NCBI GenBank assembly: GCA_018268375.1 | Contig: JAFDWS010000002.1 | Coordinates: 558,001-622,000, forward strand | Origin: Armatimonadota bacterium | GTDB taxonomy: Bacteria; Armatimonadota; Fimbriimonadia; Fimbriimonadales; Fimbriimonadaceae | Length of the DNA stretch: 64,000 nt | Reading direction: 5' to 3' | Shown here: one piece after another, positions 51,199 to 59,224 of the stretch | Layout of the letters: each line of letters starts with the position of its first letter | Position numbering within the stretch: the first letter of the stretch is position 1 | Notes under the pieces: model-generated | What the model was told of the DNA's origin: nothing | What the model saw: the letters and a program-made list of their open reading frames with translations, nothing else | Databases searched by the model: none | Position numbers and translations under genes: made by a program

Positions 51199-51270
51199 GA
51201 AGGGGTGAGAATACCGGCTCGGCCACCGGGCTGATGTCCGATGGCCGAGTTGGAGGAGGTTGGGCTTAGC

Positions 51271-51792
51271 TCAGCCCTTTTTGTTGTAAGTGGCCTCCAT
51301 CATCTGGTCCCACTTGTCGCCGTTTTTCATATCGAGGGACATCGTGCACTTCGTGTCCGAGACCTTCGTCCAAGTCGCTCGCATGACCACGTTCTTCATG
51401 TCCATCATCTCCATGGGCTTGCTCTCAGCGACGTACTTGCCGCCTTCCATGCCGCCACGCATCTCCATATTGCCGGCTTCGGACTGGTCGAACCAGTAGC
51501 TCAGCCAGTTCTTCTGCTTCTCGTCGTAGGTCATGAGGAACATGCCGGTCATCTGCATGTTGTCCCCCATCGTGTAGGTGTGCATCTCGCGGATGTAACG
51601 GCCGCCGAGGATCTTCTCGGCCTTGAAGCCAGCCTTCATTTTCATGCCGTTCATGTTCATCTCGCCCTCCCAGGTGCCGACGAGGTAGTCCAACTCCTTC
51701 ATTTCCCCAGGGATCGGAGCCATCATGTCTTGGGCAAACGCGGGCGCGCACAGCAGCGCCAACAGAAATCCACAAAGCAACTTCGCTTTCAT
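51271..51792 (-). CDS. DUF1579-like secreted protein
   Basis: 173 residues with a signal peptide (cleaved after AFA, about 20). ELDYLVGTWEGEMNM and KILGGRYIREMHTYTMGDNM, with GMFLMTYDEKQKNWLSYWFD, match the DUF1579 lipocalin-like family. The protein is unusually rich in Met and Lys. It is driven by a recognisable promoter (51829-51859). Confidence 0.85.
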   Translation of the reverse strand: MKAKLLCGFLLALLCAPAFAQDMMAPIPGEMKELDYLVGTWEGEMNMNGMKMKAGFKAEKILGGRYIREMHTYTMGDNMQMTGMFLMTYDEKQKNWLSYWFDQSEAGNMEMRGGMEGGKYVAESKPMEMMDMKNVVMRATWTKVSDTKCTMSLDMKNGDKWDQMMEATYNKKG

Positions 51793-51828
51793 CTTTTCAG
51801 TCCTCGGGATCTCTGTCCCGTGGACATC

Positions 51829-51859
51829 AGTATACTAGTCTTCTTCGGTCAGATGTCAA
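51829..51859 (-). promoter_or_regulatory. Sigma70-type promoter of the DUF1579-like gene
   Basis: On the minus strand TTGACA (51854-51859) is followed after 16 bases by TAGTAT and after 19 by TATACT (51829-51834). The ATG lies 37 bases further on, preceded by a GAGG-type site. Confidence 0.65.
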
Positions 51860-51973
51860 GAGTCTTCTGAGAATCGGATTCCGCAGGAGCTCCGAAGGAC
51901 TCGTCGCCCGATGCACGACTCCGGTATCATGCTTCTTCCCAGGGGCACCCGCTGCCCCAAGGAGGCAACCCCT

Positions 51974-52018
51974 ATGGCGAATTTCCTCGCTTCCGCTGCC
52001 TCCCCGGTCTGGCGCTGA
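51974..52018 (+). CDS. 14-residue leader peptide before the GNAT gene
   Basis: ATG 51974 to TGA 52018 encodes MANFLASAASPVWR. It has a very strong ribosome site (AAGGAGG at 51959-51965). A hairpin (GGGGCA/TGCCCC) precedes it and a second (GGGGG..CCCCC, about 52045-52070) follows. The downstream GNAT ATG has no Shine-Dalgarno site of its own. A leader-peptide attenuator is a reasonable reading. Confidence 0.45.
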   Translation: MANFLASAASPVWR

Positions 52019-52088
52019 GACTGGCGCACTGTCGAACGGACTGGGGGCTTCTTCGCACCTCGACCCCCGACCGTTTCCTTGCACCCTC

Positions 52089-53042
52089 ATGACCAAGACC
52101 CTTCTTGCCCGTAACATCGTCACCCGCGCCGATTGGGAGAGCGTCACCCACATCCGCACCTTCTACCACTCGCACTTGCCGCGTACCCTCGAGGAGACCA
52201 TCGAAGGTGCCCAGCTCTACCCAGCGTCCTCGAACGTCCGCAGAGTCCTCTATGCGTGTGATGGCAAGGACGTGGCCCACTTTGTTTCTTTGGATGCGTA
52301 TTGGATGCAGGCCAAGGGCCGTCGAGAGCTCCAGGGCCACGCGCTCACTCCTGAGGACTACGCGGCTGCGTTCGACCTCGAAGCCACGATCGCCGCGGAA
52401 TCTGGCGCGGACAAGCTCTCGACGTGGTGCAGCACCGATAAGCCCAAAGAGCTTGATCACATCCTTCGTCGGGGGTTTGTCGAAACCCAGCGCAACCCGG
52501 AGTCTGCCCTCTTTACGGACGAGTTCGATCCCACGCAGTGGGCGTCAGCAATCGACCACGTCCATGGTCGCTTCGAAATCGTCAGTTACGCGCAATACGC
52601 CGAAAGGGAGCCTCAGTCCTGGAAGCACGACTTGTGGCGGACCGAGATGGACATCATGGCGGACGTGCCATTGCCCGAGCCCTTCAAGGAAGCGTCGTTC
52701 GAGGATTTCTCGAAGGAGCTGGATTTCCCCTTCAACGACCAAACGATGTTGTTCCTGGCACTCGATTCTGGGCGTCCGGTCGGGCTCTCGCAGATCTTGC
52801 CAAACCATGCGAATCCAGAGCTAGCCAGGACAGGTTTGACCGGTGTGCTCCGCGATTACAGGAGGGACGGTATCGCCACAGCCCTGAAGGTGAGTGCGAT
52901 CACGAAATGCAAGGAGCGCGGCATCAAGAGCATTTGGACCGACAACGAAGAGGCGAACCCGATGTTCCAGATCAACGTCAAGCTCGGGTTCCGCACCCAG
53001 TTCGAGTGGGTCTGCCTTGAGAGAAGCTTGGCGGGCGATTGA
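52089..53042 (+). CDS. Tandem GNAT-domain acetyltransferase
   Basis: 317 residues in two GNAT-fold halves. The first (about 8-155) is degenerate; the second contains the acetyl-CoA-binding motif GLTGVLRDYRRDGIATALKV and the ending KLGFRTQFEWVCLERSL. Tandem GNATs of this kind include mycothiol-synthase-like and aminoglycoside-type enzymes, but no specific substrate can be named. Translation may depend on the upstream leader ORF. Confidence 0.85.
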   Translation: MTKTLLARNIVTRADWESVTHIRTFYHSHLPRTLEETIEGAQLYPASSNVRRVLYACDGKDVAHFVSLDAYWMQAKGRRELQGHALTPEDYAAAFDLEATIAAESGADKLSTWCSTDKPKELDHILRRGFVETQRNPESALFTDEFDPTQWASAIDHVHGRFEIVSYAQYAEREPQSWKHDLWRTEMDIMADVPLPEPFKEASFEDFSKELDFPFNDQTMLFLALDSGRPVGLSQILPNHANPELARTGLTGVLRDYRRDGIATALKVSAITKCKERGIKSIWTDNEEANPMFQINVKLGFRTQFEWVCLERSLAGD

Positions 53043-53043
53043 C

Positions 53044-53271
53044 TTATTCGAGGGGCTCTCCAGCGGCTAGCCTGCGGGGCTCCTCGACCGTCATCCACCA
53101 AAGTTCCGATGCCGAAGCCAGCAGGATCGGAGACCAGACCACCACCAAGATCAGTGCGAAGACCCATCTCGGTAACTTCTCGTCCTTGTAAGCCCGTTGC
53201 ACCGCAAACGTCACGCCTATTGCTGCTGGGATGATACAGAAGACACCACAGAAGATCGGCAAGGTGTCCAC
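53044..53271 (-). CDS. Small membrane protein, hypothetical
   Basis: About 75 residues with two hydrophobic helices (FCGVFCIIPAAIGVTFAVQ and WVFALILVVVWSPILLASAS) separated by RAYKDEKLPR and an acidic/basic tail. The start is uncertain (GTG 53271 used); the frame stays open upstream but there it is antisense to the SRPBCC gene. No family recognised. Confidence 0.5.
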   Translation of the reverse strand: MDTLPIFCGVFCIIPAAIGVTFAVQRAYKDEKLPRWVFALILVVVWSPILLASASELWWMTVEEPRRLAAGEPLE

Positions 53272-53314
53272 TTTGCCGATATACCCCGCTCTCGGTAGGA
53301 CAGAATCCAAGGTC

Positions 53315-53770
53315 GTGCGCCAGTACCTCCTCAGCACCGAGACTCTCGTTCCGGCACCGTTGGAAGAGGTGTTCAGCTTCTTCAGCAAGGCCGAAAACTT
53401 AGAGCAGATCACGCCGTCCTTCCTTCGGTTTCGGGTGACGACCCCGCTCCCACTGGAGATGAAAACTGGTGCCCGCATCGCTTACAGACTTGTTTTGTTC
53501 GGTATCCCAATGATTTGGGAATCTGAGATAACCGCTTGGGAACCGGGAGTCAGGTTCGTGGACGAGCAGCTCCGCGGGCCGTACAAGAAGTGGGTGCACG
53601 AACATCGGTTCGTGGAGGAGGACGGGCAGACGCGCATGTTCGACAGGGTCGAGTACTCGGTTCCCGGCGGCCCGCTGGCTCCGCTCGCGCACTTGCTCTT
53701 CGTCGGGTGGCAGGTCAGGCTGATCTTCAACTACCGGGAGGACGCCATCCGAAAGCACTTCGGAGCTTGA
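53315..53770 (+). CDS. SRPBCC-family protein (COG4276-like)
   Basis: 151 residues, an START/SRPBCC single domain. LVPAPLEEVFSFFSKAENLE and QITPSFLRFRV at the start, and EHRFVEEDGQTRMFDRVEYS with GPLAPLAHLLFVGWQ toward the end, match the cyclase/dehydrase-like family that is often fused to or beside TIGR01777 epimerases. GTG 53315 begins the domain. Confidence 0.8.
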   Translation: MRQYLLSTETLVPAPLEEVFSFFSKAENLEQITPSFLRFRVTTPLPLEMKTGARIAYRLVLFGIPMIWESEITAWEPGVRFVDEQLRGPYKKWVHEHRFVEEDGQTRMFDRVEYSVPGGPLAPLAHLLFVGWQVRLIFNYREDAIRKHFGA

Positions 53771-53814
53771 CCGCGCCCGGCCCACATGGCCGTGATCCAG
53801 GTCTCGCGGGGCCC

Positions 53815-54387
53815 TCAAGCACCCCTAGCTAGGCCATTGACCTCGCGCCGAAAGTCTTCGATCGCGCGGCGCCTGGCCCTGAGTTGTAGATAGCGCGCCA
53901 CTGGCAGGCCGACCCAAAACCAAAAGGAACCTGGCGAGGCGGTGCTCTTGACGTCAAGCGTGAGTCGCCCGTCCTTGCGAGATAAGACGGCCCGCCAGAT
54001 ACCGCGGCCGAAGTGCTGGTCAGTCGTCACATAACCGGTCGTGCACGTGTCTGCCGTCCGCTCTGCGACATAGATCTCGGCCACCGACCAGAGGATCGGC
54101 CAATACAAGAACGAAATGAGGCGTGCCTGTTGGACCACCCGGTCGCCTGGCCGCATGTCCCGGCCGTCGCTGCGGAACTCGCCAAAGAAGATTATGACAT
54201 CGGGTGGATAGTAATCACCGCGCATCATGCGGTCGGCCAAGGCCGCGAAGACGGATCCATCCGGGTCGGGGCCGACGTCTTCCACGACATGGTCTTCAAA
54301 GCAGACCCAAGCACGAGTTCCGCCGGTCTCGGGGTTCCAGGTCGGCTTCGCTCGCTTGGCGTGGTCGATGTGCTCTTGGAGGCCCAT
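53815..54387 (-). CDS. DUF1990 protein
   Basis: 190 residues matching DUF1990: DVIIFFGEFRSDGRDMRPGD followed by RVVQQARL, ERTADTCTTGYVTTDQHFGR, then AVLSRKDGRLTLDVKSTASP and a helical end ARYLQLRARRRAIEDFRREV. Function unknown; the family commonly occurs near SRPBCC and SDR epimerase genes. It is divergent from the epimerase gene 14 bases away. Confidence 0.85.
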   Translation of the reverse strand: MGLQEHIDHAKRAKPTWNPETGGTRAWVCFEDHVVEDVGPDPDGSVFAALADRMMRGDYYPPDVIIFFGEFRSDGRDMRPGDRVVQQARLISFLYWPILWSVAEIYVAERTADTCTTGYVTTDQHFGRGIWRAVLSRKDGRLTLDVKSTASPGSFWFWVGLPVARYLQLRARRRAIEDFRREVNGLARGA

Positions 54388-54401
54388 CCGCAGCCGTGAT
54401 T

Positions 54402-55376
54402 ATGTGGGAAAGTCGCGACAAGGTGAAGGTCGTCATCCCTGGTGGCTCTGGCCACGTCGGTGCCGCCCTTGTCCGGCACTTTCGGGCTCAGGGCGTCGCA
54501 CCTGTCGTCCTTTCTCGGAGCCCGTCCCAAGGTGAAGTCGCCTGGGATGGGAAGACGCTCGGCGATTGGGCCGGCGAGATCGACGGTGCGGACGTCGTCA
54601 TCAACCTTGCTGGTAGGTCGGTGGACTGTCGCTACAATGCGGTCAACCTGGCCGCCATGATGGACAGCCGGGTGGACTCGACGCGCGTCGTCGGCCAAGC
54701 TATCGCCCGGGCCGCCCGTCCGCCCAAAGTCTGGTTGCAGGCAAGCACTGCGACGATCTATGCCCACCGCTTTGATGCGGCGAACGATGAGGCCACCGGC
54801 CGCCTCGGCGGCGACGAGCCAGGGGCGCCGCGGACCTGGAACGCGAGCATCGCGATCGCCAAGGCGTGGGAGCAAGAGCTCGAGGAGGCGCTGACTCCCA
54901 AGACCCGCAAGGTCGCCTTGAGGAGCGCAATGACGATGTCGCCCGACGTTGGCAGCGTGTTCGAGGTTCTCACGACGCTTGCCCGGCGGGGACTTGGCGG
55001 CCGACTTGGAACCGGAAAGCAGTTCATTTCCTGGATCCACGAGGAAGACTTCTGCCGCGCGGTCGACTTCGTGATCGAGAACGAGCTGGCCGGGGCCGTC
55101 AACGTCTGTTCGCCGAACCCCCTGCCTCAAGCCGAGTTCATGCGTGTGTTACGGGAGGCGGTTGCGGCGCGCTTGGCCCTTCCCGCGCCGGCATGGCTGG
55201 TCGAAATCGGAACGTTCGTCATGCGCACTGAGAGCGAACTGGTGCTCAAAAGCCGCCGCGTGGTGCCTGCCCGCCTCCTGGAATCAGGGTTCGAGTTCCG
55301 GTTCCCAGACTGGCCCGGAGCCGCCCGCAACCTCGTGGGGCGCTTGCGCGAAGGTCGCCAGCCTGGCAAGGTATGA
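54402..55376 (+). CDS. TIGR01777-family NAD(P)-dependent epimerase (SDR)
   Basis: A 324-residue extended SDR. Cofactor loop IPGGSGHVGAALVRHF, the family motif VVINLAGRSVDCRYN, Ser/Tyr region STATIYAHRFD with IAIAKAWEQELEEA in place of the usual Yxxx(K), and C-terminal GLGGRLGTGKQFISWIHEED with NVCSPNPLPQAEFMR. It belongs to the YfcH/SulA-like group, substrate unknown. Confidence 0.9.
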   Translation: MWESRDKVKVVIPGGSGHVGAALVRHFRAQGVAPVVLSRSPSQGEVAWDGKTLGDWAGEIDGADVVINLAGRSVDCRYNAVNLAAMMDSRVDSTRVVGQAIARAARPPKVWLQASTATIYAHRFDAANDEATGRLGGDEPGAPRTWNASIAIAKAWEQELEEALTPKTRKVALRSAMTMSPDVGSVFEVLTTLARRGLGGRLGTGKQFISWIHEEDFCRAVDFVIENELAGAVNVCSPNPLPQAEFMRVLREAVAARLALPAPAWLVEIGTFVMRTESELVLKSRRVVPARLLESGFEFRFPDWPGAARNLVGRLREGRQPGKV

Positions 55377-55389
55377 TGGCTGTCCCATT

Positions 55390-55476
55390 GCCCAGGTGGC
55401 GGAATTGGTAGACGCGCTAGTTTCAGGTACTAGTTCTCGCAAGGGAGTGAAGGTTCGAGTCCTTTCCTGGGCACCA
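55390..55476 (+). tRNA. tRNA-Leu (anticodon CAG)
   Basis: An 87-base class-II tRNA: acceptor GCCCAGG/CCTGGGC, D-arm with AATTGGTAGACGC, anticodon stem CTAGT/ACTAG with loop TTCAGGT (anticodon CAG), a long variable arm (TTCTCGCAAGGGAGT), T-arm GTTCGAGTC and encoded CCA. The integrase gene of a mobile element begins 20 bases beyond, so its 3' part is the likely attachment site. Confidence 0.96.
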
Positions 55477-55496
55477 CAACTTTTCCTAGGTTCATT

Positions 55497-56585
55497 TCAA
55501 CCTGCGATTTTGCCCTTTGTAGCCCACTCTTCTGGGCTACAAGCCGTAGACATTTGAGTCCAGAAGCGGCCCATGTGTCGCAGTTTTTGTTCGTTTTTTA
55601 CGTGCGAATACCCATCGGTCGTGGACTGTGCGGCGTGACCTGCTAGGGCCATCACAACAGTCCTCGGAGCTTCGACCTCGTTGTCCATGAGCGAAATGAA
55701 CGTGTGCCGCAGTTCGTGCGGGCTCACTACCGGCACCTCGGCCCTTTCACAAGCAAGGCGGAGTTCCCTCGTGATGTTCTTTGGCCGGATGTAGCCGCCT
55801 TTGGAGTCGGAGCAGACCCAGATGTCGCTCACCTGGCCACATTCGAGGAGAGCTTCGAGCATCGGCTTGGGTATCGGGATTTCGCGGTAGCTGTTGCTTG
55901 TCTTGAGCCTCGGGCTCACCTCGCACCGGGCTTTCATCTGTTGGACTTGCTGCCTGACGGACAGCACGCCATCCCTTGATATGGCGGCCCGTGTCACGCC
56001 GACTGCTTCGCCGAGTCTGAGCCCAGCGCATCCAGCCAGGATCACAAATGGCTTTATGAGCGGCCCTGAGGCCCCTAGAAGCGACTGTAGCTCGTAAAAG
56101 GACAGTGCGGTCTTCACGACGCGATCGGGGGTCGGTAATCGGACGAACGCAAGTGGATTGGACGGGATGAGTTCGTCCGCCATCGCGAGCCGCAAGACTC
56201 CGCTGAACACGATCTTTAGCTTGGCGACGCTCGAAGCCTTCATTGAGCGGTTGAGGCGATTGAAAAAGAGCTGGAGCTCGGGGCGCTTGAGCTCTCGGAT
56301 GTCTCTGTGGCCGAACTCAGGCAGGACGTACTTGTCCATTGCCCAGCCGATTTGACCTAGCCAATTCTCGCTTCGTCCGTTTACAGTCGGGAGATATGTA
56401 TAGGAATAGAAGCTGAACAGACAGTAATCGTCTGAAATCCCGAACGACGACAGGGCTTTTGCGGCCGCCTCAGTTTCCGATTTTCCGAAGTAGTTCTTCC
56501 GTCGAAGGGTAATCGGATCGACGCCTTTGGCTGCCCAGAGCCCTGATCTGCTTTTCACCGGATACGCTTTCGGTGGTTTCCTCAT
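55497..56585 (-). CDS. Tyrosine recombinase / integrase
   Basis: A 362-residue phage-type integrase. Catalytic set: Arg190 (AGLRLGEAVG), Lys228 (RLKTSNSYRE), His290 and Arg293 (SPHELRHTFIS), His317 (LAGHAAQ) and Tyr326 (TDGYSH). The N-terminal arm/core-binding domains are at about 1-150. It reads toward tRNA-Leu and ends 20 bases from it, as is usual for tRNA-targeting integrases. Its first 116 bases overlap the excisionase-like gene in another frame. Confidence 0.95.
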   Translation of the reverse strand: MRKPPKAYPVKSRSGLWAAKGVDPITLRRKNYFGKSETEAAAKALSSFGISDDYCLFSFYSYTYLPTVNGRSENWLGQIGWAMDKYVLPEFGHRDIRELKRPELQLFFNRLNRSMKASSVAKLKIVFSGVLRLAMADELIPSNPLAFVRLPTPDRVVKTALSFYELQSLLGASGPLIKPFVILAGCAGLRLGEAVGVTRAAISRDGVLSVRQQVQQMKARCEVSPRLKTSNSYREIPIPKPMLEALLECGQVSDIWVCSDSKGGYIRPKNITRELRLACERAEVPVVSPHELRHTFISLMDNEVEAPRTVVMALAGHAAQSTTDGYSHVKNEQKLRHMGRFWTQMSTACSPEEWATKGKIAG

Positions 56586-56784
56586 GTCTGGTTTGTAGCA
56601 CCTTGTCCCGTTCAGAACGAAGTAGACATACGGCGTCGTCTAAGTCGTCATAGGAATACCAGTCCCGTCTCAGGCCCCGCACGATTTGGCGGGCTCGCAG
56701 CTCTTCGAACATCGTCTGCGAGCAACCGAGGTACAGGCGCGCTCCCTCCGCGTCCGTACCGATCGGGATCCGACGGTGCTCCAT
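56470..56784 (-). CDS. Excisionase-like helix-turn-helix protein
   Basis: 104 residues. The N-terminal half shows a winged-helix excisionase pattern (EGARLYLGCSQTMFEELRAR followed by QIVRGLRRDWYSYDDLDDAV). The C-terminal half is basic and unstructured. It precedes the integrase gene with a 116-base overlap in a different frame. Probably controls directionality of integration. Confidence 0.65.
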   Translation of the reverse strand: MEHRRIPIGTDAEGARLYLGCSQTMFEELRARQIVRGLRRDWYSYDDLDDAVCLLRSERDKVLQTRHEETTESVSGEKQIRALGSQRRRSDYPSTEELLRKIGN

Positions 56785-56810
56785 GGGAACTCACTTCTTG
56801 GCCGTCGTCT

Positions 56811-57164
56811 TCAGAAGAAGCTGATCCTCTTGACCGTCCGACGCGTTGTCGTGTGGGGCACCCAGTCTTCGCCCACAAGAATGCCCCACCAGCGCTTCTC
56901 GACCCGTTGCATATACGTGTTGTATTCAGCGTCTTCGAACTGGATGCCTCGGTAACCGTGCCTTATGGCTTGCAGGATCATATAGAGGTCGGGCCGAGAC
57001 CTAGCGAGCTCGGTTTCGGCCGCCCGAAGCTGTGTCTCTGCTTCGGCAGGACGCCCCTGAGAGACCAGGGCCTGGACTTGTTCGAGCCGCTCCCTGAGCG
57101 ATCGCGGCACAGTGGCGAGTTCGGTCGAGTGACCGTTCGTGTACGGATAGGTTTCGTGTTTCAT
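56811..57164 (-). CDS. Hypothetical protein of the mobile element
   Basis: 117 residues. The N-terminal half is a helical, Glu/Arg-rich segment (VPRSLRERLEQVQALVSQGR, then PAEAETQLRAAETELARSRP), the C-terminal half has YRGIQFEDAEYNTYMQRVEK and WWGILVGEDWVPHT. No family recognised. ATG 57164 follows GGAG; the upstream gene's stop is 5 bases before it, so it is co-transcribed with the Replic_Relax gene. Confidence 0.6.
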   Translation of the reverse strand: MKHETYPYTNGHSTELATVPRSLRERLEQVQALVSQGRPAEAETQLRAAETELARSRPDLYMILQAIRHGYRGIQFEDAEYNTYMQRVEKRWWGILVGEDWVPHTTTRRTVKRISFF

Positions 57165-57169
57165 TGTCG

Positions 57170-57853
57170 TTAGCTCCATCCGCCGGCCCACGCGATCCCA
57201 AGATGGTCGTGAGACTGGCAAAGGAAATGGAAAGACGCTTGTGCAGGCAACAGGCGTCGAAGGCGCGATGCCCGAAGCCTGCCCGACGTGACGGTCAGGA
57301 GTTCAAAGGTCGGCAGCTTCCAGTGACGCTGACATTCCCCTGAAAGTACGAAGGCGTCATAGGCGAGCAGTTTTTCCTTGAACTTCGATGGGGCCACATG
57401 GCCGAGATCTGCCTCGACAACCGTGATGCGGCCGGGGAACGCTGCGAGACCATCTGGTCGCACCTGGTACTCCCTGCCCGCGTAAGGAAACGTGAGGGAC
57501 AGTTGCTGCTCGAACCGCCAGGCCGATGCTCCTTGTGCGAGCAGCGCAAGCCTCACGTTGTTCACGCAAAGCGCATGTTGTAGAAACCGAGGCGATCCAG
57601 AACGGCCACTCAAAATGCCACCGATCCGCTCACCGGTAACGACGCCCGCCTTGGGGCCGGCGGCATAGAGGCTCTGAGAGAAGAACGGCGTCTCGGTCCT
57701 TCTCACAAGTCCAGATGCGACTAAGTTTCTGAGCCGAGTGTTCGCACGCGTGACCGACGTGAAGTAGCCGAGCCCGATCAGTTGGTCGCGGGACAACACG
57801 TGACTGAGGGCAAGGTCGCGGACGAGCCGGGCGTCACGAGAGGTCAGTCGCAC
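57170..57853 (-). CDS. Replication-relaxation (Replic_Relax) family protein
   Basis: 227 residues. A winged-helix N-terminus (ARLVRDLALSHVLSRDQLIG, LRNLVASGLVRRTETPFFSQ) and a later core (GREYQVRPDGLAAFPGRITV followed by VEADLGHVAPSKFKEKLLAY) match the Replic_Relax family found on plasmids and conjugative elements. The DGxx...ExD..K pattern suggests a nuclease-like core. The start, GTG 57853, overlaps the end of the ATPase gene by 10 bases and follows GGGAGA. Confidence 0.78.
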   Translation of the reverse strand: MRLTSRDARLVRDLALSHVLSRDQLIGLGYFTSVTRANTRLRNLVASGLVRRTETPFFSQSLYAAGPKAGVVTGERIGGILSGRSGSPRFLQHALCVNNVRLALLAQGASAWRFEQQLSLTFPYAGREYQVRPDGLAAFPGRITVVEADLGHVAPSKFKEKLLAYDAFVLSGECQRHWKLPTFELLTVTSGRLRASRLRRLLPAQASFHFLCQSHDHLGIAWAGGWS

Positions 57854-59187
57854 AGCCAGTCTCCCAGGTCGGACGGCGGTTGTGGCGGATGCGACTCGAC
57901 CTCCGGTGCAGCTTTTGGCTTCCTGATTGCCGATTCGTCTTGCTGGGCAAACTCGTACACCAACCGCTTGAAGCAAAGGGCGTCGACTGCTGAATAGGAA
58001 TTTGACTTCAACGGCTCGTTCATCTCAACGTGAATCGGATCTTCGTTCCGAATCCCGAGGATCGCCTCACCTGTCGGGAGCTTCGTGAAGTCGAAGTGAG
58101 TGTGTCCGAAGATGTCTTTGCCAAGAGTCGAGCTGTCCTCCCGGCCAGTCCGGAAGACGACCTTGGTTCCAACGTTGCCAAGAATGAGTGAGCGCATCTT
58201 GGGCGTCAATTGGGCCAGGGTCTGATGAGCAAGCACCGCGTGCAGGCCGAAACGGCGTCCTTCGGCAAGGATCGTCTCAAAGTCACGGGTGCCAAAGTGC
58301 TCGAATTCGTCGACAAAGAGCCGAACCGGATTACGAAACCTCTCCGGAACCTGCACCCTTGAAAACACCTCTCGGCAGATTGACGCGAGCACCAGACTGC
58401 CCAGCATCCGGCCCGAACTGTGAGTTTCGTCAACGGCAAGAGAAACGAGCGTAATGCTTCCCTTGCTGTCGAGGTGCTGTTTCAGGTCGAACGGATCGGG
58501 ATGACTGAGGAGCCTTCGGAGCGTCTTGGTCGCAAACAGCGCGCTCACTTTGTTGAGAACAGGCGAGGCCAGCGCGGCCTGCCTGTCGGCCGAAAGGGAG
58601 TCGAAGCGTTGCCAAAACTCTGTGACATGGTCGGTGTCCGACCTTTTGATGCACGAGTGTCGAAACGCCCTGTCATAGAAGAGTCGTTCTAGAGTCGTGA
58701 GCCGCTCACCCGCTTCAGCAAGAAGCATCAGAGCGTTGCGTAAAGTCTCCGAAAGTTGCACGCCCCACGATTCGGATTCGCTCGCGACCACATCGAGCAC
58801 GCCAAGGGCCCGGAAATATGACTCGCCGCTACCGTGAAGCGGATCAAATCCCAGACAGTGGTCGGGATCCCTTAGGTCGATGATCCTCACTCTCTGAGCT
58901 TCGATTTCCCAGGCGCACAGTTCGAGCACCTTTTGGACAAGGTCGCCTCGCATGTCGAGAACGGCAATCGAATGGTGCCGCCGCATGTCAGCCTGGATCA
59001 GGTGGTGCAGAAGCGTCGTCTTTCCGGAACCGGTCGCACCCAAGACGAGCGCGTGGGTCTTGAGCTGGCTCCATGACAGTTCGACAAGCTCGTCGGCGAG
59101 CCCGCCCTCACCGTCCTCCCAGTCTTTGCGGATCCCGACCCAAAACTCCGGAATCTCCCATTTGCCGTCTGCGTTCCAATCACCCAT
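57844..59187 (-). CDS. HerA/TraD-like DNA-pumping ATPase (coupling-protein type)
   Basis: 447 residues. Walker A GATGSGKT (50-57), Walker B LFVDEFEHFG near 290, a sensor-type HAVLAHQTLAQLTPKMR, and TKVVFRTGREDSSTLGKDIF, as in TraD/TraM-type recognition domains of conjugative coupling proteins and HerA-like ATPases. No membrane helices are present, so it is a soluble form. It probably moves DNA of the element in transfer or replication. ATG 59187 is 37 bases from the divergent regulator start. Confidence 0.82.
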   Translation of the reverse strand: MGDWNADGKWEIPEFWVGIRKDWEDGEGGLADELVELSWSQLKTHALVLGATGSGKTTLLHHLIQADMRRHHSIAVLDMRGDLVQKVLELCAWEIEAQRVRIIDLRDPDHCLGFDPLHGSGESYFRALGVLDVVASESESWGVQLSETLRNALMLLAEAGERLTTLERLFYDRAFRHSCIKRSDTDHVTEFWQRFDSLSADRQAALASPVLNKVSALFATKTLRRLLSHPDPFDLKQHLDSKGSITLVSLAVDETHSSGRMLGSLVLASICREVFSRVQVPERFRNPVRLFVDEFEHFGTRDFETILAEGRRFGLHAVLAHQTLAQLTPKMRSLILGNVGTKVVFRTGREDSSTLGKDIFGHTHFDFTKLPTGEAILGIRNEDPIHVEMNEPLKSNSYSAVDALCFKRLVYEFAQQDESAIRKPKAAPEVESHPPQPPSDLGDWLCD

Positions 59188-59224
59188 GCCGTCTCGTCTC
59201 AACTGTGAGGGTTACAGACCAGCC

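Noticed and set aside
53231..53314. Extended N-terminus of the SRPBCC protein
   Set aside because: It overlaps the opposite-strand membrane protein and is not part of the domain; GTG 53315 is a better start.
58952..59224. Extended N-terminus of the mobile-element regulator
   Set aside because: It is antisense to the ATPase gene and has no ribosome site.
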